From the NCBI GenBank assembly GCA_022825745.1, contig JAJDWF010000050.1, positions 1 to 57,105 of the forward strand: a stretch of DNA of 57,105 nucleotides. The letters run 5' to 3'. This stretch comes from Dehalococcoidia bacterium. GTDB lineage: Bacteria; Chloroflexota; Dehalococcoidia; Lucifugimonadales; UBA3495. Below the pieces are notes generated by a model. It was not told where the DNA came from and made no database searches. It saw only the letters and a program-made list of their open reading frames with translations. The position numbers and the translations under genes were made by a program. Shown one piece after another: positions 46,841 to 55,554 of this stretch (position 1 is its first letter; every line of letters starts with the position of its first letter).

Positions 46841-47839
46841 TTAGATGCCCAGCAGGTTCTCCACATTCTTCCACAGGATGGCGTCCTTCTCTTCCTGGGT
46901 AATGCTTTCCAGGCTCAGAATCCAGGACACCGGCCAGTCCTGCGCCATGTCGTACGGCCAGTCGGTGCCGAACAGCACTCGCTCGATGCCCACCGAGTCA
47001 ATCAGGAACCGCAACGCCTGCTCGGTGTACACGATGCAGTCGTAGTAAAAGCGGTTCAGGTAGGCCGTGGGCGGTTCCGCAGCCAGGCGGTCTGCCGTGG
47101 GTATCCGCTCCCAGCCGCGATCCATGCGGCCCGCTCCGTAGCAGGCGAACCCGCCGCCGTGGGACAGGCAGATGCGCAGGTCGGGGCAGGCGTCCATCAC
47201 GCCGCCCATCACCAGCGAAGCGAAGGTCAGCGTGCGGTCGGCCAGGTTCCCCACCGAGTTGGGCAGGTGGTAGCGCTTGATGCGCCGGTCCACAATGGTC
47301 TCACCGCCCTGGTGGAACAGGATCACGGCGCCCAATTGTTCGGCGGCCTTCCAGAAGGGCATGAATTCCGGCTCGTCCAGCAGCTTGCCGTTGATCTTGT
47401 CGTCGATCACGGCGCCTTTGAAGTCGAGGTTCACCATGACCCGCTCCAGTTCGGCGATGGCCGCGGGAACGTCCTGCATCGGCAGGGTGGCCAACCCGGA
47501 GAAACGGTCGGGCCAGGACTGCATCATCTCGCTGATTTCGTCGTTGCATTCACGCGAGGTGGCAAGGGCCACGCCGGCATCCAGCTCGTAGTTGTAGAAC
47601 CCGCTGAACGGCGAAATCACGTGCACGTCCACGCCCAGGGAGTCCATATCGGCCAGCCGTTGTTCCGGTGTCCAGCTCGACTTGGGCGGCAGTTGGCCGC
47701 GTCCTTCGCCGCCCAACACCAGCAGTGGGCGCCCCATGGCGTCCTGTTCGCGCCTGAGGGTGTGCCAGTCGCCACCGTCTTCGGTCGCCCGCCAGAAACA
47801 CTGGGGCGTGATGTGAGCGTGAATGTCGATACTACGCAT
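46841..47839 (-). CDS. Amidohydrolase family protein (ACMSD-like), copy 1
   Basis: 332 residues from the ATG at 47839 (GGAG upstream). It is a paralogue of the gene at 42339 over the full length: metal motif DIHAHITPQCFW at residue 5, AGLATLPMQDVPAAI near 125, LSHGGGFACYG near 220, LFGTDWPYDMAQD near 287 and the same end TQEEKDAILWKNVENLLGI. Zinc TIM-barrel enzyme, possibly a decarboxylase or hydrolase of a carboxylated aromatic. It is co-oriented with the deacetylase upstream and the binding protein downstream (54 nt). Confidence 0.9.
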   Translation of the reverse strand: MRSIDIHAHITPQCFWRATEDGGDWHTLRREQDAMGRPLLVLGGEGRGQLPPKSSWTPEQRLADMDSLGVDVHVISPFSGFYNYELDAGVALATSRECNDEISEMMQSWPDRFSGLATLPMQDVPAAIAELERVMVNLDFKGAVIDDKINGKLLDEPEFMPFWKAAEQLGAVILFHQGGETIVDRRIKRYHLPNSVGNLADRTLTFASLVMGGVMDACPDLRICLSHGGGFACYGAGRMDRGWERIPTADRLAAEPPTAYLNRFYYDCIVYTEQALRFLIDSVGIERVLFGTDWPYDMAQDWPVSWILSLESITQEEKDAILWKNVENLLGI

Positions 47840-47877
47840 ACTCGTCTCCGGAGAATCAACGGTCGGAAATTCGCCCG

Positions 47878-48762
47878 CTACCGTTGCCGTGGATGTTTCG
47901 CCAGGAAGTCGTCGGCCATCTCTTCCAGCGTGACGAACCGTACTCCGTCGTGCGAGCGGATGTACTCGGTGAGCCGCTCCAGCATCAGCAGCACTTGGGG
48001 CCGGCCGCTCACGTCCGGGTGAATCGTAATCGGGAAAACCGCCTCGTCGTACTCCCGGTACACCCAGTCGAATTGGTCCCGCCACATCTGCTCAATGTCC
48101 CTGGGATTCACGAACCCGTGGCTGTTGGGCGACTTCTTGATGAACATCATCGGCGGCAGGTCGTCCAGGTACCAGTTGGCCGGAATCTCCACCAGGTCGG
48201 TCTCCGTGCCTCGCTCCAGGGCGTGCATCCAGTGGTCCGCGGGCATGTCGTAGTCAATCTTGGTCCAGCGGTCGCCCACCCGCACGTAGTAGCACTCAAA
48301 GTCCTTGTGCATCAGGCTGTGGTCGTACTTGATGCCGTGCTTCAGCAGCAGCTCGTTGGTCACGTGGCTGAACTCCCACCATGGCGCCACGTAGCCCCGG
48401 GGCCGCTGTCCCGAAAGCTCGGTAATCAGGTCGATGCAGCGCAGCAGCACCGTCTCTTCCTGCTCGGGCGACATGGAGATTGGGTTCTCGTGGGAATAAC
48501 CGTGCATCCCCACCTCGTGCCCCTGCTCCACGATCATCCGGCATTCGTCGGGAAAGGTTTCGATGGAATGGCCGGGGATGAACCAGCTGGTCCTGATGTC
48601 CAGCCGTTCAAATAGTTTCAGCAGCCGCGGCGTCCCCACCTCGCCGGCGAACAGGCCGCGCGAGATGTCGTCCGGAGAGTCTTCGCCGCCGTAGGATCCG
48701 AGCCATCCGCCCACGGCGTCCAGGTCAACACCAAAACCGCACAGGATTTGTTTATCGGCCAT
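47878..48762 (-). CDS. Polysaccharide deacetylase family protein (NodB/PuuE-like)
   Basis: 294 residues from the ATG at 48762 (AAGGAG upstream). The NodB barrel shows [12 protein letters not shown] near residue 8 (first Asp), [14 protein letters not shown] near 92 (metal His pair H-x3-H), [12 protein letters not shown] near 128, and a late [11 protein letters not shown] near 250. The family includes chitin and peptidoglycan deacetylases and the allantoinase PuuE; the missing signal peptide and gene context favour a cytoplasmic amide hydrolase of the PuuE kind. It is the first gene of the five-gene operon. Confidence 0.85.
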   Translation of the reverse strand: MADKQILCGFGVDLDAVGGWLGSYGGEDSPDDISRGLFAGEVGTPRLLKLFERLDIRTSWFIPGHSIETFPDECRMIVEQGHEVGMHGYSHENPISMSPEQEETVLLRCIDLITELSGQRPRGYVAPWWEFSHVTNELLLKHGIKYDHSLMHKDFECYYVRVGDRWTKIDYDMPADHWMHALERGTETDLVEIPANWYLDDLPPMMFIKKSPNSHGFVNPRDIEQMWRDQFDWVYREYDEAVFPITIHPDVSGRPQVLLMLERLTEYIRSHDGVRFVTLEEMADDFLAKHPRQR

Positions 48763-48805
48763 GTCAATCGTCTCCTTGCCGGAATTCACCGATGGCGGCG
48801 CACCA

Positions 48806-48811
48806 TATAAT
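48806..48811 (+). promoter_or_regulatory. -10 element, plus strand, of the amidohydrolase gene at 48927
   Basis: Perfect TATAAT; no good -35. The leader would be about 110 nt and includes the repeat at 48837. Confidence 0.35.
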
Positions 48812-48825
48812 ACCCTATGCACGGC

Positions 48826-48831
48826 ATTATA
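48826..48831 (-). promoter_or_regulatory. -10 element, minus strand, of the deacetylase operon
   Basis: Perfect TATAAT on the minus strand (48831-48826), 64 nt upstream of the deacetylase start; the -35 would lie in the repeat at 48837-48864. Confidence 0.4.
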
Positions 48832-48836
48832 CGAAC

Positions 48837-48864
48837 GTCCTTCGACAAGCTCAGGATGAGCGGA
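48837..48864. repeat. CTTCGACAAGCTCAGGATGAGC-type dispersed repeat
   Basis: The 28-nt stretch containing TTCGACAAGCTCAGGATGAG matches a short repeat found between genes in many unrelated environmental genomes; its reverse strand reads HPELVEGR. It lies between two divergent genes, just upstream of the minus -10. Confidence 0.6.
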
Positions 48865-48926
48865 TAGGGTCGTACCTTTTGGACGTGCTAATATCCGTGT
48901 GCGCGATCGCGCTGGAGGTGGACGAC

Positions 48927-49943
48927 ATGGCATTGAAAGGCGAAGACTGGCTGGCATTGACGCCCGAAGAGACCCTGGAGCCGGATATCCCGATTTGCGA
49001 CCCGCACCATCATTTCTGGATTTCCCGGCCCGAGCCGGCGGCGTACCAGCGCTACCTGCTGCCGGAACTGGCCGCCGACGTGAACAGCGGCCATAACGTC
49101 CGTTCCACGGTATTCATCGAGGTTCGCTGCGAATATCGTCAGGACGGCCCCGAGGAAATGCGTCCGGTGGGCGAGGTGGAGTACGTCGAGACCATCGCCG
49201 ACGAAAGCGCCGCCGGCAGCCACGGTCCCACCCTTGCCGCCGCCGCCATCATCGGCCACGCCGACCTGAAACTCGGCGACGCCGTGCGCCCGGTGCTTGA
49301 AGCCATGCAACAGGCCAGCCCGACCCGGTTCCGGGGCATCCGCCATTCCACGGGCTGGGACGCGAGCCCGGAACTGGCCCAGCGGGACATTCGCGGCACT
49401 CTGTCCACCGACAGTTATCGGGCCGGCGCCCGGGTCATGGCCGACATGGGCCTGGTCCTGGAAAACTCCCTGTACCACCCGCAGCTCCCTGAACTCGCGG
49501 CTTTCGCCCGCGCTGTTCCCGATCTCACCATCGTGCTCAACCACATCGGCGGCCTGGTTCGCGTCGGCCCCTACGCCAACCGCGACGACGAAGTGCTGCC
49601 CGCCTGGAGGGCCGGATTGGCGGAGGTGGCGCAATGCCCTAACGTAGTCCTCAAGCTTGGCGGCGTCGGTCAGGTTCGCTACGGTTTCCAGTGGGATGGC
49701 CGGGATACTCCCATCGGCTCTGAGGAGCTGGCAGCAACCCTGGGCCCGCTGATGAATTACTGCATCGAACAGTTCGGCCCGGACCGTTGCATGTTCGAGA
49801 GCAACTTCCCGGTGGACAAGCCGTCCTACTCGTACAACGTCCTCTACAACGCCTTCAAACGCCTCTCCGCCGGTTATTCGGCCGATGAGCGCGCTGCCCT
49901 GTTCCACGATACCGCCGCCCGCGTGTACAACATCAGCGACTGA
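48927..49943 (+). CDS. Amidohydrolase family protein (lactonase-like TIM barrel)
   Basis: 338 residues from the ATG at 48927 (GGAGGTGG upstream). Metal motif DPHHHFW at residue 28, conserved [11 protein letters not shown] near 140, LNHIGG near 200, GGVGQ near 246 and FESNFPVDK near 288. It belongs to the amidohydrolase-2 branch with 2-pyrone-4,6-dicarboxylate lactonase and fuconolactonase, not to the ACMSD pair at 42339 and 46841. With the LigB-type enzyme following 71 nt later, a lactone or ring-fission product is a likely substrate. Function is inferred. Confidence 0.85.
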   Translation: MALKGEDWLALTPEETLEPDIPICDPHHHFWISRPEPAAYQRYLLPELAADVNSGHNVRSTVFIEVRCEYRQDGPEEMRPVGEVEYVETIADESAAGSHGPTLAAAAIIGHADLKLGDAVRPVLEAMQQASPTRFRGIRHSTGWDASPELAQRDIRGTLSTDSYRAGARVMADMGLVLENSLYHPQLPELAAFARAVPDLTIVLNHIGGLVRVGPYANRDDEVLPAWRAGLAEVAQCPNVVLKLGGVGQVRYGFQWDGRDTPIGSEELAATLGPLMNYCIEQFGPDRCMFESNFPVDKPSYSYNVLYNAFKRLSAGYSADERAALFHDTAARVYNISD

Positions 49944-49949
49944 ACGCTT

Positions 49950-49978
49950 TTCAATCCCGATTCCCGATGCGTTAGAAT
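49950..49978 (+). promoter_or_regulatory. Candidate promoter of the LigB-like gene
   Basis: TTCAAT (49950-49955), 17-nt spacer, TAGAAT (49973-49978), 36 nt upstream of the ATG at 50015 (ribosome site AAAGGAG). The -35 is weak. Confidence 0.45.
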
Positions 49979-50014
49979 GCGCAACAATCAACCACCAACC
50001 AAAGGAGCCGGACA

Positions 50015-51010
50015 ATGGCAGAACTAGTTTTTGGCGTGGCATCTTCCCACAGCCCGCAGCTCAGCACCCCCGCCGATGGCTGGGCCGGCCGCGGCGAGCG
50101 CGACAAGGGACACCTTGAGCTCATCGGCACCGACGGCATCACCTCCAACTACGAGGACCTGCTGGCCCGCACCGACACTGAGCGCATCGCCAAAGAGATT
50201 ACGCCGGAGAAGTTCGAGCAGCGCCACCAACGGAACCAGAAGGCCATCGCCCACCTGTCCAAGAAGCTCTATGACGCCAACCTGGACGTGCTCGTCATGG
50301 TTGGCGACGACCAGCACGAATACCTGCTGGATGACAACATGCCCGCCTTTTGCGTCTATTGGGGCGACGAGGTAAAGGTCACCGGTCACGAGGCCGGGCC
50401 TTCCACCGGCGGCCGGCATCTCATCGGCTACAACACCGAGGATCAGCAGGTGCCCACGGACTCCCCGCTGGGTCTGCACATCATCAGCAGCCTGATGGAC
50501 GCCGAGTTCGACGTGGGCAGTTCCAGGTTCCTTGACCCTACCCGAGGCCGGGGCGAACAGGGCGGCATCGGCCACGCCTTCGGGTACGTCTATAACCGCC
50601 TGATGACCGAGGACATCATCCCCACGGTGCCCGTCATGCTCAACACCTACTACCCGCCGAACCAGCCCACGCCCAAGCGGTGCTACAACCTGGGGCAGGC
50701 TCTCCGCTCCGCCATCGAGTCCTGGGACAAGGACATCCGCGTCGGCATCCTGGCGTCCGGTGGCCTGAGTCACTTCGTCGTGGATGAAGAGCTGGACCAG
50801 CAGGCCCTGGCGGGAATGCAAGCCAAGAGCGTTGACCAACTGATGGCCCTGCCGCGAGAAAAGATCAACTCCGGCAGCTCCGAAGTCCGCAACTGGATCG
50901 TCGTAACCGGCGCCACCGAGCACCTGGACATGGACGTGGTGGACTACGTGCCCTGCTACCGCTCGCCGGCCGGCACCGGCTGCGCCATGGGGTTCGCCAC
51001 CTGGGGCTAG
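50015..51010 (+). CDS. Extradiol ring-cleavage dioxygenase, class III (LigB-like)
   Basis: 331 residues. The LigB iron site starts with the His in GVASSHSPQL (residue 12), then VMVGDDQHEY near 95 and a late SGGLSHFVVDEEL near 248. Class III enzymes (protocatechuate 4,5-dioxygenase, gallate dioxygenase) split catechol-type rings with Fe(II) and O2. The gene ends 1 nt from the HpaB stop on the opposite strand. With the HpaB hydroxylase it gives a plausible hydroxylation-then-cleavage route for an aromatic. The exact substrate cannot be read. Confidence 0.9.
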   Translation: MAELVFGVASSHSPQLSTPADGWAGRGERDKGHLELIGTDGITSNYEDLLARTDTERIAKEITPEKFEQRHQRNQKAIAHLSKKLYDANLDVLVMVGDDQHEYLLDDNMPAFCVYWGDEVKVTGHEAGPSTGGRHLIGYNTEDQQVPTDSPLGLHIISSLMDAEFDVGSSRFLDPTRGRGEQGGIGHAFGYVYNRLMTEDIIPTVPVMLNTYYPPNQPTPKRCYNLGQALRSAIESWDKDIRVGILASGGLSHFVVDEELDQQALAGMQAKSVDQLMALPREKINSGSSEVRNWIVVTGATEHLDMDVVDYVPCYRSPAGTGCAMGFATWG

Positions 51011-51011
51011 G

Positions 51012-52496
51012 CTAAGAGCGCAACGGCTCCGCGATCAGCGCCTTGATCCGCTCCGTGATGCCCGTCTGGTCGTAGTTGCGCAGCAGGTTGATGCGGTTGC
51101 GGTTGGGGTCGCCGCCGTGCCAGTACTCGTAGATCTCCTGGCGCATCCCGAACGACGAGGCAGCCAGGTCGTGGGCCAGCCTGAACAGGCGTGACTTGTA
51201 CTCCACGCCGACGCCCCGGCCCGGCATGTACCGGTCCAGGTAGGGCCGGAACTCCGGGTTGGCCAGGTCCGCCTCGCTGGGCTGCATGATCATGCCCGAG
51301 CCGGAAATCTCCCTCAGCAGTTCCACCATCCGCTGCGACATCTGCGCGAAGTAGATGTTCATGCCCGACGTTGACCCCAGGGACATCATCCCGTTGTCGG
51401 CCATATAGGCGTTGTGCTCCACTCCGTCCATGGCGTGCCGCCACATCTCGGTATGCATCGCCATTTCGCCCAGCTTGGCGGCTACCTCCCGGTATTCGAT
51501 CACCCCGATGGCCTCTGCAATCAGCGTGGCCACGGCGGTCATCAGCTTCATGCGCTGGTGGATGCGGCACAGGTTGCCCCAGCCCCGGAAGTTGGCCTCC
51601 GAACCCAGCCGTTGCAGCAGCGGCCCGGAGTCGTACAGCATGAAAATTCGATCCCACGGCACCAGCACGTGGTCGAAGAACAGCATGGCGTCCTGCTCGT
51701 CGTACACCGCGCCCAGCGGATGCCCATAGCTGCCCGACCACTGCGACACCGGCTCGCGGCACAGGATTTTCAAACCCGGCGTGTCCGTGGCAATCGAAAA
51801 AGCCAGGATGAACCTGGGGTCGGAACGTCGCATGAACGTGGCGGACAGCGACACGTAGGTCTCGTTGCTGATGGGCGCGGCGGTGGCCAGTTGCTTGGCC
51901 CCGTGCACGATTACGCCGTCGGCGGTTTCCTCCACCACGTGCAGCGCTACTTCCGTTTCGCCCTCGGGCCGGTTTTCGTTCTGCGGCTGCTGGCTCCGGT
52001 CCACTTGCGGGTCGCCCAGCGCGTGGGTCAGGAACAGGTCGTTCTCCATGCAGTAGCGATGGTAGTTGATGATGTTCTCGCCGAAATCGCACTTGGGATG
52101 CTTCACCTGGCCCAGCGCGTCGCTGATTGCCACCAGGCTGATGATATGCGGCGCGAGAATGTCCGGGCTGCGCCCCAGTTGCCCCCATGATTCCTCGTTC
52201 CAGATTTCGCTGTTGCGTCGTTGCCGCTTCAGGTCCTCATGGCTGCGCGGCAGCAACCACGATGCGCTGCACCGGTTCCCCGTCTCCGGCGACACAAACG
52301 TCATCTCGTCTCGGTATTTTTCCGAATGTTGCAGGTCGTAGATACGCGCCAGTTCGCGGACCATGCCCGTCGTCGCAGGGTGGCTGGGCACGTCGTCAAC
52401 CTTCTTTCCGTCCAGCCACACTTCCCGCCCGTCCCGCAGGCTGGCGATGTAGCGTGCGCCGGTCATGGCTCCCTGGGCCGTTTCTACTTTCAGCAC
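51012..52496 (-). CDS. 4-hydroxyphenylacetate 3-monooxygenase family protein (HpaB-like)
   Basis: 494 residues from the GTG at 52496 (AGGGAGGG 7 nt upstream). HpaB family: TGARYIASLRDGREVWLDG near residue 12, the central region with FGENIINYHRYC near 138, the acyl-CoA-dehydrogenase-like FADH2 site (GAKQLATAAPISNE near 198) and a C-terminal helical domain (YRPYLDRYMPGRGVGVEYK-type near 415). It hydroxylates phenols with FADH2 from a separate reductase (HpaC-like), which is not next to it. It is the third gene of the MFS-epimerase-HpaB unit. Confidence 0.9.
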   Translation of the reverse strand: MLKVETAQGAMTGARYIASLRDGREVWLDGKKVDDVPSHPATTGMVRELARIYDLQHSEKYRDEMTFVSPETGNRCSASWLLPRSHEDLKRQRRNSEIWNEESWGQLGRSPDILAPHIISLVAISDALGQVKHPKCDFGENIINYHRYCMENDLFLTHALGDPQVDRSQQPQNENRPEGETEVALHVVEETADGVIVHGAKQLATAAPISNETYVSLSATFMRRSDPRFILAFSIATDTPGLKILCREPVSQWSGSYGHPLGAVYDEQDAMLFFDHVLVPWDRIFMLYDSGPLLQRLGSEANFRGWGNLCRIHQRMKLMTAVATLIAEAIGVIEYREVAAKLGEMAMHTEMWRHAMDGVEHNAYMADNGMMSLGSTSGMNIYFAQMSQRMVELLREISGSGMIMQPSEADLANPEFRPYLDRYMPGRGVGVEYKSRLFRLAHDLAASSFGMRQEIYEYWHGGDPNRNRINLLRNYDQTGITERIKALIAEPLRS

Positions 52497-52547
52497 GATG
52501 AATCCCTCCCTGCCGGTGCCTGTTGGACCAAATCTCGTGGCGGACGC

Positions 52548-53522
52548 TTAGTCCAGGAAACCCGATTCTCGGCGCCACCGGACATAATCCGTCAAGCCGG
52601 CGGCCAGATCATATTGCGGGGTCCAACCGAGATCATGCCACAGCCGGTAGCCCGACAACGGCCCGCGCGTCGGCCCCAACGAACTGCCGGCCGGCGCCGC
52701 CGATGGTATCAGTTGCGTTGCCGGGAACAGGTCCACCAGCGCGCGTTGTATCTGACCCTCCGTTACGGGCATTCCGTTGGTCACGTTGTACAGGTCGTGC
52801 GGCAGATGCGCCGCGTCCACCACCGTCGCCACCGCCGATGCGGTATCCAGCACGTAGGTGTAGTCCCGGCCGTGGTCGGAGTCGTTGGACTCAATGGGCT
52901 CGCCCCGCAGCATCTGTCCCGTCCACTGGTACGGCGTGGACATATTGCCCCGGTGCCCGGTCACTCGCTCCATCGGCCCGTAGGGAGTGCTCAGTCGCAG
53001 GCTCACCGTGCTGAACCCGTGCAGCTCACCATACCGCCGGGTCAGCTGTTCGCTCGCGAACTTGGTGATGCCGTAAAGGTTGCCCGGCTGCGGCGCGTCG
53101 TCTTCGTTGTAGGTCTGGTCCGGGTCGCGGGTCAGCCCGTAGGCCGCGCCGGAGCTGATGTACGCGAACCTTTCCACATCGCACAACCGCGCCATTTCCA
53201 GCAGGTTCCCGGTGCCCGTGAGGTTGATGTCGAGAATGTCCTTGCTGCGGGCCGTTTCCAGGTCGGTGCGGTTCACCGTGAACACGGCGGCGTGCACGAT
53301 CTTCTCAAACCTGTGGGCCGAACGCAGCGCGTCCAGGGCCGCCACATCAAGAATATCCCCGTGCACAAAGGTCACCCGCGCCGCCAGCTCTCCAAGAAAT
53401 CCCGTCAGCAATTCGTCAACGGGCAGCACGTCCAGGCTCACCACGTCGTGCCCCCGGGCCGCCAGCTCTTTGACGATGTTGGCCCCAACAAAACCGGTCC
53501 CGCCCGTTACCAGAGTCGCCAT
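52548..53522 (-). CDS. NAD-dependent epimerase/dehydratase (extended SDR)
   Basis: 324 residues; the start MATLVTGGTGFVGANI carries the GxxGxxG NAD motif, with ISSGAAYG (Ser) near 118 and YGITK (Tyr/Lys) near 143 for catalysis. Ribosome site GGAGGG. The family acts on nucleotide sugars or related aldehydes and ketones. It lies 19 nt after the MFS gene and 51 nt before the HpaB gene, so a catabolic substrate such as a modified aromatic or sugar derivative is possible. Confidence 0.9.
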   Translation of the reverse strand: MATLVTGGTGFVGANIVKELAARGHDVVSLDVLPVDELLTGFLGELAARVTFVHGDILDVAALDALRSAHRFEKIVHAAVFTVNRTDLETARSKDILDINLTGTGNLLEMARLCDVERFAYISSGAAYGLTRDPDQTYNEDDAPQPGNLYGITKFASEQLTRRYGELHGFSTVSLRLSTPYGPMERVTGHRGNMSTPYQWTGQMLRGEPIESNDSDHGRDYTYVLDTASAVATVVDAAHLPHDLYNVTNGMPVTEGQIQRALVDLFPATQLIPSAAPAGSSLGPTRGPLSGYRLWHDLGWTPQYDLAAGLTDYVRWRRESGFLD

Positions 53523-53541
53523 TCTCTTTCCCTCCGATTTC

Positions 53542-54774
53542 CTACCCCGCCGGCCGCCGCAAAGGCAACACTGCGATGATGGCCGCCGTGATCAACGTCA
53601 ATATGCCGGCGTAGTAGTACACCGCGCCAAAACTCCCGGTGTATTCAATAATCGCCGACGCCAGGAACGGTGATCCTATTCCTATGACCCCGTTGATGCC
53701 GAACAGCAACCCTATGGATGTTGCTTCCCGACCCTGGCCGGCGTAATCCAGCACCGAAGCCTGGATAATCTGGTGCAGCGCGAAGCTGAATAGCCCCAGC
53801 CCCGCCATCACCGGGAGCAACAGCCAGGTTCCGCCCACGTTAACTACCGCCATAGACAGCAGCGCCGCCACCACGAAGCCGGGCGCCATCACAGCCTTCC
53901 GGCCGAATTTGTCCGATAGCCAACCCAGCACCGGCGCGGATACGATTCCCATTCCGGTCATGAGCGAATAGTGGACACCGGCCTCCAGGGTGCCCATTCC
54001 CAGGGTTTCCCGCAGGTAGAACGGCGTCCAGTTGAACAGCGCATTCAAACCTATGCCCCGCAGCAGGGCCGCCAGGATCAGGCCCATCACCACGCGGTGC
54101 CTCAGCAGGCTCACCGCGTAAGCGAATCGCGTCGCGAAATCCCCTGCCTCCGCTGTGGTACCACCACGTCCTAGGCCGCGCAGCGACCACCACACCAACA
54201 TCGCCATGAAAATCGCCATACCGGCGTAGATGAAGAACACGTGGCGCCAAGTCAGGAACCCTGCGGTGAGCAACGCGCCGGCCGCCACCGGGCCCGCGAC
54301 GTTGCCCAGGTTCGACCCGAACCCGCTCATGGATATTGCGAAGCCCCGCCGGTCAGGGAATCTTTGCGAGATCGCCGCAGTCGATGGCAGATGCCACAGC
54401 GAACCGGGCATCGACACGAACAGCACGATCAACGCCACGACCACAAAATTGGGCGAACCGCCCATCGCCGCATAGGTAACCGCGTGCCCCAGCATGCACG
54501 ACGTGAGGATCAGCCCCCAGTACGATTTCAGGGCGTCGATCAGAGGTCCCCCGCCCAGGCTGATCGCACTGGACCCCGCCTGACGCACCGAGAACAAGGT
54601 CCCAATCATGAAGGTGCTGAGCCCCATCGCCTTGGCAATCTCGGTGATCAGCAGGGGCAGCCCCTGGTCGAACATGTGGGACAGGCCGTGTCCCACCGAA
54701 AGGCTGCCGAGGACGAATACGCGGTTATTCTTGATACCGGATGCTTCGGGCGCGGCCGGTGTGGCGGCTTGCAC
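53542..54774 (-). CDS. MFS transporter
   Basis: 410 residues from the GTG at 54774 (GGAGG 9 nt upstream; the longer frame to 54852 lacks a site). About 12 hydrophobic helices with the MFS loop motif GWLSDKFGRKAVMAP near residue 265 and PDRRGFAISMSGFGSNLG near 135. It is the first gene of a unit with the epimerase and the HpaB-like gene, so it probably imports the aromatic or related substrate. Substrate unknown. Confidence 0.9.
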   Translation of the reverse strand: MQAATPAAPEASGIKNNRVFVLGSLSVGHGLSHMFDQGLPLLITEIAKAMGLSTFMIGTLFSVRQAGSSAISLGGGPLIDALKSYWGLILTSCMLGHAVTYAAMGGSPNFVVVALIVLFVSMPGSLWHLPSTAAISQRFPDRRGFAISMSGFGSNLGNVAGPVAAGALLTAGFLTWRHVFFIYAGMAIFMAMLVWWSLRGLGRGGTTAEAGDFATRFAYAVSLLRHRVVMGLILAALLRGIGLNALFNWTPFYLRETLGMGTLEAGVHYSLMTGMGIVSAPVLGWLSDKFGRKAVMAPGFVVAALLSMAVVNVGGTWLLLPVMAGLGLFSFALHQIIQASVLDYAGQGREATSIGLLFGINGVIGIGSPFLASAIIEYTGSFGAVYYYAGILTLITAAIIAVLPLRRPAG

Positions 54775-54882
54775 GGGCAATATCCTCCGATGGGCGGGAA
54801 AAACAATGCGCTGATTGTAACGACGCGCCCCGGCGCGGGCAAGTTGCGGCAAACCGCCAAACCGCTGCTGAATGTCATATCG

Positions 54883-54888
54883 TATAAT
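54883..54888 (+). promoter_or_regulatory. -10 element of the YedY-like gene
   Basis: Perfect TATAAT 61 nt before the ATG at 54949; no good -35 at the expected spacing. Confidence 0.4.
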
Positions 54889-54948
54889 GTCGTTGCCATC
54901 CTCAACTTGGTTTGGATCATACGCAGACCTCTATGGAGATAAATCCCT

Positions 54949-55554
54949 ATGGTCACACGAGGGTTTTTCGGCCGGCGTCGTGAAACGCCGCCACGTCCCA
55001 TTCCGCCCGGCCAGTACCTGGAGCGTGGCTTTCCGGTGCTCACCGCCGGCCCGACCCAGCGCGTCCCGCTGGACCAATGGACTTTCACCCTCGTGGGCGT
55101 CGATGGCGAACCCCTCGGTGAATGGAATTGGGAACAGTTCCGCAGCCTGCCCGAGACCGAAATCTTCACCGACATCCACTGCGTAACCAAGTGGAGCAAG
55201 CTGGACACCACCTGGAAGGGCGTGACTATTGACGACCTGCTCGCCGCCGCCGGCGTCAGCGACGTTCCACCCTACCTCATGGCCTTCTCTTACGGCGGCT
55301 ACACCACCAACCTGCCCACATGGGACGTGATCGAAGGTCGCGGCATGGTCGCCTTCGAATTTGACGGCCAGCCCATCGCCCCCGAGCATGGCGGCCCGGC
55401 CCGTTTGGTCGTCCCTCATCTGTACTTCTGGAAGTCTGCCAAGTGGCTGCGCGGCATCCGCTTCATGCCCCAGGATCAGCCCGGCTTCTGGGAACAGTAC
55501 GGCTACCACATGTACGGCGATCCCTGGAAAGAGCAGCGCTACTGGGGCGACTAG
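54949..55554 (+). CDS. Sulfite-oxidase-like molybdopterin enzyme (YedY/MsrP-like)
   Basis: 201 residues, one oxidoreductase molybdopterin-binding domain. The molybdenum Cys is seen in TDIHCVTKWSK near residue 80, with SYGGYTTNLP near 115, GPARLVVPHLYFWKSAKW near 148 and a PGFWEQYGYHMYGDPW end. It has no Tat signal peptide (only basic residues at the N-terminus), so it is probably cytoplasmic, unlike periplasmic MsrP. Its product pairs with the flavin reductase whose gene starts directly after its stop, which would supply electrons. Substrate unknown. Confidence 0.9.
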   Translation: MVTRGFFGRRRETPPRPIPPGQYLERGFPVLTAGPTQRVPLDQWTFTLVGVDGEPLGEWNWEQFRSLPETEIFTDIHCVTKWSKLDTTWKGVTIDDLLAAAGVSDVPPYLMAFSYGGYTTNLPTWDVIEGRGMVAFEFDGQPIAPEHGGPARLVVPHLYFWKSAKWLRGIRFMPQDQPGFWEQYGYHMYGDPWKEQRYWGD

